A stretch of 64,000 nt of DNA, taken from assembly GCA_030268105.1 (NCBI GenBank), contig BSDZ01000023.1, positions 434,001 through 498,000 on the forward strand, read 5' to 3'. A program made the position numbers and the translations under genes. This stretch comes from Volvox africanus (Eukaryota; Chlorophyta; Chlorophyceae; Chlamydomonadales; Volvocaceae). Every line of letters begins with the position of its first letter. The stretch's first letter is position 1. The notes beneath the pieces are model-generated. The model made no database searches. It was not told the origin of the DNA and worked only from the letters and a program-made list of their open reading frames with translations. Positions 57,581 to 64,000 of this stretch are shown piece after piece.

Positions 57581-59200
57581 CTACGGCGACAAACACTCCC
57601 GCTCTGCCGCCGCCGCTACAAACTCTCTCGCCAGCGTTACGACAGCTGCGCTGAGCTCGTCCTCGTCGTCTTCCTCCTCCTCTTCGTCGTCGCCATGATC
57701 GTCAACATCCCCGTACTGCATTTTGCGGTGTTGCCGAGATGGTGCAGAACTGAGCGAATGGACTTTCCACTGCGTTCGGTGCTGCTGCTTCAGCTGCTCT
57801 CGCTGCTGCTGGTACTCCACTGTGAACGCGGGTGCGGATACGCACCCCGAAGGCAGCTGCACTGGCTGCTTCTGTTTCGGACCCGTCTGGTCGATGCCAA
57901 CACGACTGCGCTGTACCCGCAACAAACGGCGACTATCCCTGGAGCGGACCACCACCGGCTCAGGTGATTCCTCACCGCCAGCAAATTCAGCTCCGTCGCT
58001 GCCCCGACCTGATGGAAGCACCGACTTGCCGTCACTGCTCTTGGAGCTGCTCAGCAACGACGACAGCAGCCGCAAGGGGCCGTGTGTTTTCCAGGAGTGG
58101 TTCTTTCCGCCGCCGCCGATGGCGGCCGCAGTGCTGGGAGCGGGGTCGTACCGCATCTCCTCTGCCGCTACCATGGCGGTGTAACGAGCGAGCAGCCGCG
58201 CCCGATGCAGGTTATCGCCGAAGTCCCACTCGGATGCCTGCTCTACCACCGTTCTGCTGTCCACCGCCGGCACCATTCGTGACGCCGGCGGCGGAGGTGC
58301 CAGCGGTACATGCATAAATGGCAATGGCGCCGGCCCAGAGATGAAACCTGGCACCTCACATGCTGTCGCCCCCCCAGCTGTCGCCGCCGTCGCCAACGGC
58401 CAGCCATAGGTAAGGCCGACGGGTTGCGGATTGGCGGCATCCGTCGCAGGACATGCGTACAGCATCGTGGCCCCCGCTGCTGCATCAATGGACGCGCGGT
58501 AATTGTGCCGTGTTGGAGCACGTACATCGCGCTCGAGCTGAATTGACTGGCACTGTCCTGGTGGCACCTGCTGATACAGCCTTGACGGCGGCGGCTGAAC
58601 TGTAAGCTGCTGCCGATGTTGTTGCCGAGGCGTCCCCATGGGCCGCACCGGCGCTGCTACCGCCTCAACGACCGTGGCGGCGGGGATAATCGTGACACCC
58701 TGGGGCCCGCGGACATCACGAGGGTTTCGGAGGTCGGTCTGCTGGCAGCAATAGGGATTGCCCGCAACACCGCCTGGGGCTTTAGGCCGAGCGGTCGCTA
58801 GGTCCATGCTGTGGCGGGCGGCACAACCAGGGAGGGACGTCACGGGGTTGGCTACTGCTGCTGCTGCTACTGCCGCCGCCGCCGCCAAATTTCTGGGAGA
58901 ACCCTTGCCGCTAGGCTTGGATGTTTGAGGCTCTGGCAGAGAGTACGGCGCTGGATCCAGGGCAGGAAATGCGGCTGCTGCGTACGTTGCCGCGAAGGAC
59001 TTGGTGGAGGGCAGGTGCGGAGGCCTTGTCAAAAATTGAAAACTGTTATACAGGAGTATGAGAGGGAGGAACAGGGCTTTAAGAGTAGTCATCGAGCAGC
59101 GAGAAGAATGGTTCTTATGGTTCAGGCTGTCCACATGTGCGCGGCGCGCAGGAGAGGTGGTTGAAAGCGCCAAGCCACAGGATGCGTGTGTGCCGCGCAC
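57581..59200 (-). CDS. Unknown protein, repeated local family, member E
   Basis: Function not recognised. Single open frame of 539 codons; a later Met (about residue 37, before TTLKALFLPLILLYNSF) is an alternative start and would expose a hydrophobic N-terminus. Family blocks: YRASIDAAAGATMLYA (A: RASVDAAATAEVL); EWDFGDNLHRARLLARYTAM with EEMRYD (A: WSFDSDLQRARVQAR, EIRYEH; Trp codon 58226-58228); LRLLSSLLSSSK; VVRSRDSRRLLRVQRSRV (A: FRSRDSRLVHRVRLA); SAPAF; and a C-terminal acidic run. Clear relative of A despite being about 34 kb away and separated from the others by the gypsy element. Confidence 0.67.
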   Translation of the reverse strand: MRGTHASCGLALSTTSPARRAHVDSLNHKNHSSRCSMTTLKALFLPLILLYNSFQFLTRPPHLPSTKSFAATYAAAAFPALDPAPYSLPEPQTSKPSGKGSPRNLAAAAAVAAAAVANPVTSLPGCAARHSMDLATARPKAPGGVAGNPYCCQQTDLRNPRDVRGPQGVTIIPAATVVEAVAAPVRPMGTPRQQHRQQLTVQPPPSRLYQQVPPGQCQSIQLERDVRAPTRHNYRASIDAAAGATMLYACPATDAANPQPVGLTYGWPLATAATAGGATACEVPGFISGPAPLPFMHVPLAPPPPASRMVPAVDSRTVVEQASEWDFGDNLHRARLLARYTAMVAAEEMRYDPAPSTAAAIGGGGKNHSWKTHGPLRLLSSLLSSSKSSDGKSVLPSGRGSDGAEFAGGEESPEPVVVRSRDSRRLLRVQRSRVGIDQTGPKQKQPVQLPSGCVSAPAFTVEYQQQREQLKQQHRTQWKVHSLSSAPSRQHRKMQYGDVDDHGDDEEEEEDDEDELSAAVVTLAREFVAAAAERECLSP

Positions 59201-60712
59201 AGGTGTGTAGCCTTTAACATCCTTAACTTGTTAACACAATCTAGCAAACGGGATTGGAGATTACGGGCTGCGTACCTTCATTGCAGCCGCTCGCTTTGCA
59301 CATCGGCACTAATCAATGCGCGCTTGTTGCTGCTGCGCACCGCTGGCGATGAAGAACAGCTGCCTTCCACAGGAATTTGTCTTAAGCTTGCGCGCGAGAA
59401 AGGGCGCCCTCTCCGTTCAGGCGGTGTTTTCCTGCATGCAGCTTGGGAACTGCCGTCATTACGGCATACTAATGAAACTTGCTGTGGCAACCCAGCATGC
59501 CTTTCTGTGCTTGTATCTGCTGTTGGCTTCCGGGGCGCGCAGCTTGGGAAGCTGTAACTCTAGGGCCGCTCGGAGGCACTGGTCGCATTTAGATTAACGT
59601 GATCCGAAAAGACTTTAGCGCTACGCCTATCATGTTGTCTGCAATGTTTATCGGCTAAAAGGACGTTGAGCGCGACACTCGGATGCAAAGAGCACATTTC
59701 GCGTCATTTTAATCGAAAACAGTAAATCACAAATTAGCAACACTCACAATAAAAAAACTTCTGTTACATATGCGTTCTGCCTGAGCCTTTCACCTCCTAA
59801 CTGATATTGAGAGATATCTTGACCAAAACACTTAAATATGAAACTTAAACCTAAGATCGGCGCACAGGTTTAGGGTTACGCGGCGTGCTACACAATATGT
59901 AACAATACTTCCATCTTTGGTGTAAAGAGCTCTTTATTTAAAGTATTATTTTTCCCTCAACCATGGGTGTGCCTTTTGCCGGGTGCATTCAAGCATTCCT
60001 TTAAACGAAAACGCATGTTTGATGGTGTCTATCAAAGTCACATTCACGGTAAGCGTTTAGAATCAGATCCCTGACTATATGGCCACCAAAGGGTTACAAA
60101 TACCGGTATAGATGGTGGTGATGGCGCGCGCAACGCTCGTCTCCCGAGGGAACCAATAACATGTACGCGTATTTTCGCCCATAGTTAGTTAGTGTCGCTC
60201 CCTGCCCGCCCAACACGCTATGGTAGCTCTTGTGCGTGATGCGTCATAAGTGGAAGTGCAAGTATCAGACGGAATTGCAAGTGCGCATTCGTTTTCTTCT
60301 GTGATCACGGGGTGCGCCCAGAGTTGTCTTTGGCATACGGCCACCCCCCGCCTGGTAGGTTTGGGGCTTCAGAGCGTTGCCCCAACGAGCGTTGCACGGT
60401 GGGGTACGGTATGCCGTCATGATGTAAGCCGTAATAACCATCGTTCCATTTTCCCCTAAACGTGTAGCTATAATCCCAGCTGCTACAACTCAGTTTGGCT
60501 GAGCCCACGCCCCCCTGCTGTCTAGGAGAAGGGCGTCCTTCGACTCAAAAGCCGGAAGCCACCTTTCCAATCGAACAGCCAACGCGCCTCACCTCCCCTT
60601 CCCGTCGTCCGTCGCTGCCTCCGCTCTTTCCCGCTTCCAGCCCGCCGCAGTGCGACCCGGATGCCGGCCATCCCCACCGAGATCCGGCGCCTGCGCCGCA
60701 CCCCTGCCGGCC
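59201..60712. other. Region between member E and the Kelch gene
   Basis: AT-rich to 60.2 kb, then GC-richer. The 5' exons of the Kelch gene may lie in the last 300-500 bases, but I could not fix them. Confidence 0.4.
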
Positions 60713-63574
60713 TGGCACCCGCACGAAGTCATTATGTTAGGGGGCTACACCGAGAGTTGGGGGGACGGTCGGGAACGCCGAACAGGTAATACGCATTGGA
60801 TACCCGTGTACCCGTGTGGGCATTGAGGGGTTTAGCCGCTGGGGATTGGGCCGCACAGATTGCTCAAGGAACAGTCAGCTTAGAGGGCGCCTAACAGCGG
60901 TATGTTGGGGTTGGGGACGACACAGTGTGGCTCGGCAACCTATTCCGACTACCCTCCCCCAGACAGCCTAGCAGCGGCCCCGCGGCCGGGGGTGAAGTAC
61001 GTCAGCGCTGGCCCTGGATGTGCGGATGCAGACACCTGCCCCCTCCAGGCCCATGGCTAAAGCACTTCTAGAACAGGACAAGGGTTTCCAGCACACCGTG
61101 TCTGTCCCCCGACCCTCCCACGCCACTGCAGTAGCCCGTACTCTTTACTCCAGGGCCTCAGTCCCATCCTGCCCGCCACTTGAAACCCAGTTCACATCAG
61201 TTGCTCGATCGCCCGCGACGCCACCAGCAGTTTCATCCTCGCTCCCGGGACCAGCTGTGCCAAGACGCGCACCCACGATGGAAGCCTGGACCTTCGAATC
61301 TGCTGACGGCGGGCGCTGGCATCCGGTGCCCTATGCAGCGGGCAGCCCTGTGCCGCAGGTCTGTGCTCACCCGGGGGCTACTCCAGGGAGGCCTGGGCGT
61401 GCTGCAGCCGGATGGGGAGGAGGCCACACGTGGATTGCGCCTGCACGTGGCACGTGGTCATTTCCTTACACGAGCATCTTACTCGTTCAATTGGAAACGC
61501 CGGGATCGTGAAGCGCCAATGGGGCAATAGGAATTCCCTAGTGGCAGGCAATAGGTTCCATTTACGGTGTCATGTGTAGGTATTGGGGAATGAAAACACC
61601 GTGATTTAGCACGTGTGCCGGCTGCGCGGTAAGTGGACGTCATCATGAAGGCTAGTGGAGGTCTGGGGACGGATGGTCTACCCAATGATCACCGAAGATG
61701 TCTGCCTAACATTTTCGCCGACGATTTGGATGCCAGATTTGTGCAGTTGCTCTTGCAGACGTTATCTGCTGCTCCCTGTTGTGAATGATTGACATGGGCA
61801 CATACACACACATACACACACATACACACACATACACACACATACACACACATGCCCATACATAAATGAGGGGGTAAGAAGAAAGGAATGATAAAGTAAT
61901 AATGCGGCTAGAGAGAGCCGGGCCGGGCGCTAGGTTTTCTTTCTAACACTCGGTTGCTGCTCCCCCTATTTGACCCCGCCGGCAGCCGCGTCTGACGTCC
62001 CAAGCGGTGGTGGTAGGCAGTGAGCTATGGCTGGTGGGAGGCTGGGACCCCTCGGCGCCGCCCGACACCCCTCAATTCCTCAATGACGTGTGGGTTCTGG
62101 ATCTGCAGAGCAACCGTTGGACGCAGGTCGAGGTGGAAGCGGGGCAAGAGGGAGGAGAGGAGCTGGCCAGAATCAGCAGGTGACGTAATTCTGTGGGAAG
62201 AACGTCTACAGTTCAAGGGAAGAACTCGGGATGCTGGATAAGTGTGATGTGGGAAAGCAGATACTCACTTGCCAGTACACAGTATCAGGCGCGGCGCATA
62301 GGGGTGAATCAGAACGTTCAGGCGGCGGGGGCAATGTCTGACGTGTGTGTTTTGTTGAGAGATACGCCTTTCCGCCGTATTTGACAGGGGGTGAGAAGTG
62401 GGAAAGACACGCGGTAGGACTGAAGGGGCTTGTAGGACTGAACGGGGGGAGGAGCAATTGCGATGAAAACTGTTATGTGTATGTGTAGGATAGGGGGTTA
62501 CATCACCCGTGGCCACTAACCTGGCAGTCCCTACCTTCCCCGGTGTTTCGGGGCACCCTCATCCAGTCTCCCATGCCGACTTCTCCGAAATCAGTGGTTT
62601 TCCCAGGTTCAGCACCCACCACCAGCATCCAGCGGAATATGCCGAATCAACTAAGGCGTCAACTCCGCTACTGGTCAGCTCGCAGGTCACTTTAATTGGG
62701 GTCGTCACCGTCCATCGACATGGGGGCACCCTGCCCTTAACTTTAGGGTCTTTGGCCCGCTCCCGGTCGGGGTAGAACCTGGAACTCCAGGGGCATATTA
62801 GTCGTGCCATAACAGTCGTGCCTAAACATATATACATGTGTGTATGTGTATGTGTACGTGTATATGTGTATGTGTATATGTGTATGTGTGAGATACCATT
62901 CGCCCGCCCGCCTGAAATGTGAAGGAACCCCGCGACCTCAGATTCACAATGTTGGCACTCTCCGACGGTCGACTGCTGCTGCACACGCACCGTTGCGATG
63001 ACCACGTGCTGCTCCTGGACCCACGGGTCGGTGGGGCCGGCGACAAAGGGGCTTTGGCGATGGAGTCGGCAAATGCGGGAACGGCGACGGTAGAGAATAG
63101 CAACCGAGGACAGAAATCCCGCCGTCGGGTGATCCTAACCAAAGTCCCAGTGCACGGCGCGCAGCCGGGTAAGATTGCTTACCTAACAAAAATGCTTGCG
63201 CAGTCAAACGACCAACTAGTAAACCGCCAACCGCAGGTTGCGCCTGTAGCCCGGCATCTCGTGGCCTTCACTCCCTCACGGCTGCGGCTGCACCCATTCC
63301 GCATCTATCACAGCAGCATCAGAAGCAACGAGAAGGACGTGGACAGGCACAGGGCCTTCAAGCGCCTGCCGCTGAAGGCAAGGCGACCAGCGGCAACGAT
63401 ATTACGGCATTGTACCTGTACGGCGGCGCGCCTCAGTCGGGCCCTATGTTCGACGACCTGTGGCTCCTCGACTCGGGCTCCATGACCTGGCGGCAGCTGA
63501 GTCCTGAAGGCCGTACGCCCGCGGTAGGCCATCTCGGGTTGTTGGTACGGCAAGTGCGGTATTCCTGCGGGTAA
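60713..63574 (+). CDS. Kelch-repeat protein (5' end unresolved)
   Basis: Probable beta-propeller scaffold or substrate adaptor; its partner is unknown. Exons: (open)-60785, 61006-61358, 61986-62179, 62942-63168 and 63237-63574, phases consistent. Kelch blades: WHPHEVIMLGGYTES; ADGGRWHPVPYAAG; SQAVVVGSELWLVGGWD then NDVWVLDLQSNRW; SRFTMLALSDGRLLLHTH then HVLLLDPR; SRGLHSLT then ALYLYGGAPQSG, FDDLWLLDSGSMTWRQL and AVGHLGLLV. Between the fourth and fifth blades lies a Gln/Ala-rich insert. A stop at 63572-63574 ends the frame in mid-blade; alternatively GT at 63524 is a donor and more exons follow. No F-box or BTB domain was seen, but the 5' part is not resolved. Two introns hold a 10-bp tandem repeat and a dispersed repeat. 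Confidence 0.8.
61801..61850. repeat. Five perfect 10-bp tandem units
   Basis: Unit catacacaca repeated five times, inside the Kelch intron 61359-61985. Confidence 0.97.
62472..62823 (-). repeat. Dispersed repeat, copy 2 (in Kelch intron)
   Basis: Reverse-orientation partner of 17904-18259; see that entry. It lies inside the Kelch intron 62180-62941, so both copies are intronic. Confidence 0.8.
62826..62890. repeat. TATGTG-type microsatellite
   Basis: Degenerate tandem run of tgtatgtg/tatatgtg units directly abutting the dispersed repeat. Confidence 0.9.
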
Positions 63575-63666
63575 CGGGAAACTGTCCGCTACGGTCGTTC
63601 AGTCCCGAAGTCTTTCCTTAAGATGACTGATGACGCAGGGATTGACGATCCTATTCTCGTCAGATG

Positions 63667-63700
63667 GGTTTTAGGGTGTTTACGGTTTTAGGGTTTTACC
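63667..63700. repeat. Interstitial telomere-like repeats
   Basis: Two copies of ggttttaggg within 34 bases, matching the TTTTAGGG telomere unit of Chlamydomonas-type algae. Too short to be a telomere. Confidence 0.5.
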
Positions 63701-64000
63701 AATATCATTATCGCTATTTTGCTTCACTCACTCCTTGCTGTGAATGTTCTGCATAACTTTATTTAATTACCATGAAAGTCCGTTTACACGGCGCGGGTCG
63801 CAATCTGCATTTTTGGCCGTAAGCACGTATTCGTATTGGCCAAAAAACAACGCGATGTATGTGTCGGAATTTCTACTCGCCGTCTGGTTTTCAAAAACAC
63901 GCACTCGTGTACTGGTAATGCTAATAATAATTGCGCTGCTTGCCCTTCTGTCCTTCGCACTACCTTGCTCCGTAACCCCGGTTAAGGCTCGGTGCTCCCA

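Noticed and set aside
60661..60785. ATG at 60661 as start of the Kelch gene
   Set aside because: It is out of frame with the Kelch blade WHPHEVIMLGGYTES, which fixes the reading frame of that exon.

Overview
The window looks like nuclear DNA of a volvocine green alga (Volvox or a close relative). Genes are short-exon and intron-rich with canonical GT/AG borders. Coding DNA is GC-rich with long Ala/Ser/Pro/Gly low-complexity stretches, and intergenic DNA is much more AT-rich. There are TTTTAGGG-type repeat scraps, a thylakoid-lumen FKBP with a twin-arginine-type signal, and algal Ty3/gypsy and Ty1/copia elements. Species is an inference.

Left part (1-19.4 kb), conserved housekeeping genes whose exons I joined by hand: a lumenal FKBP prolyl isomerase (3641-5529, +); an AlkB-type 2OG-Fe(II) dioxygenase whose upstream exons encode a UBZ/Rad18-type zinc finger (6822-10738, -); an AT-rich fragment of a bacterial IS21 transposase just beyond it (11036-11293, -); a copine/VWA-domain protein ending in a U-box, i.e. 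a probable membrane-anchored E3 ubiquitin ligase (11981-15780, +); and Cdc20, the APC/C activator (16391-19364, -), which carries a dispersed repeat in one intron. Cdc20 and the VWA/U-box protein both point to ubiquitin signalling, but nothing in the layout makes them an operon-like unit.

Middle part (21-41 kb) and 57.6-59.2 kb: five large single-exon genes of unknown function that share short motif blocks and look like a locally amplified, fast-evolving family (four within 20 kb, the fifth beyond the retrotransposon). Between them lie AT-rich gene-poor stretches and a copia RNase H remnant.

Right part: a complete but decayed 11.6-kb Ty3/gypsy LTR retrotransposon (44186-55791). Its order is LTR, gag, protease, RT, RNase H, a cytosine-5 DNA methyltransferase-like domain, integrase, PHD finger, LTR. 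The methyltransferase-like insert and the PHD finger are the most unusual content of the window. A Kelch-repeat gene (60713-63574, +), with an unresolved 5' end, closes the window.

The three genes whose exons were fully joined (FKBP, VWA/U-box, Cdc20) keep frame throughout, so the many frameshifts in the retroelement are probably real decay rather than base-calling error.
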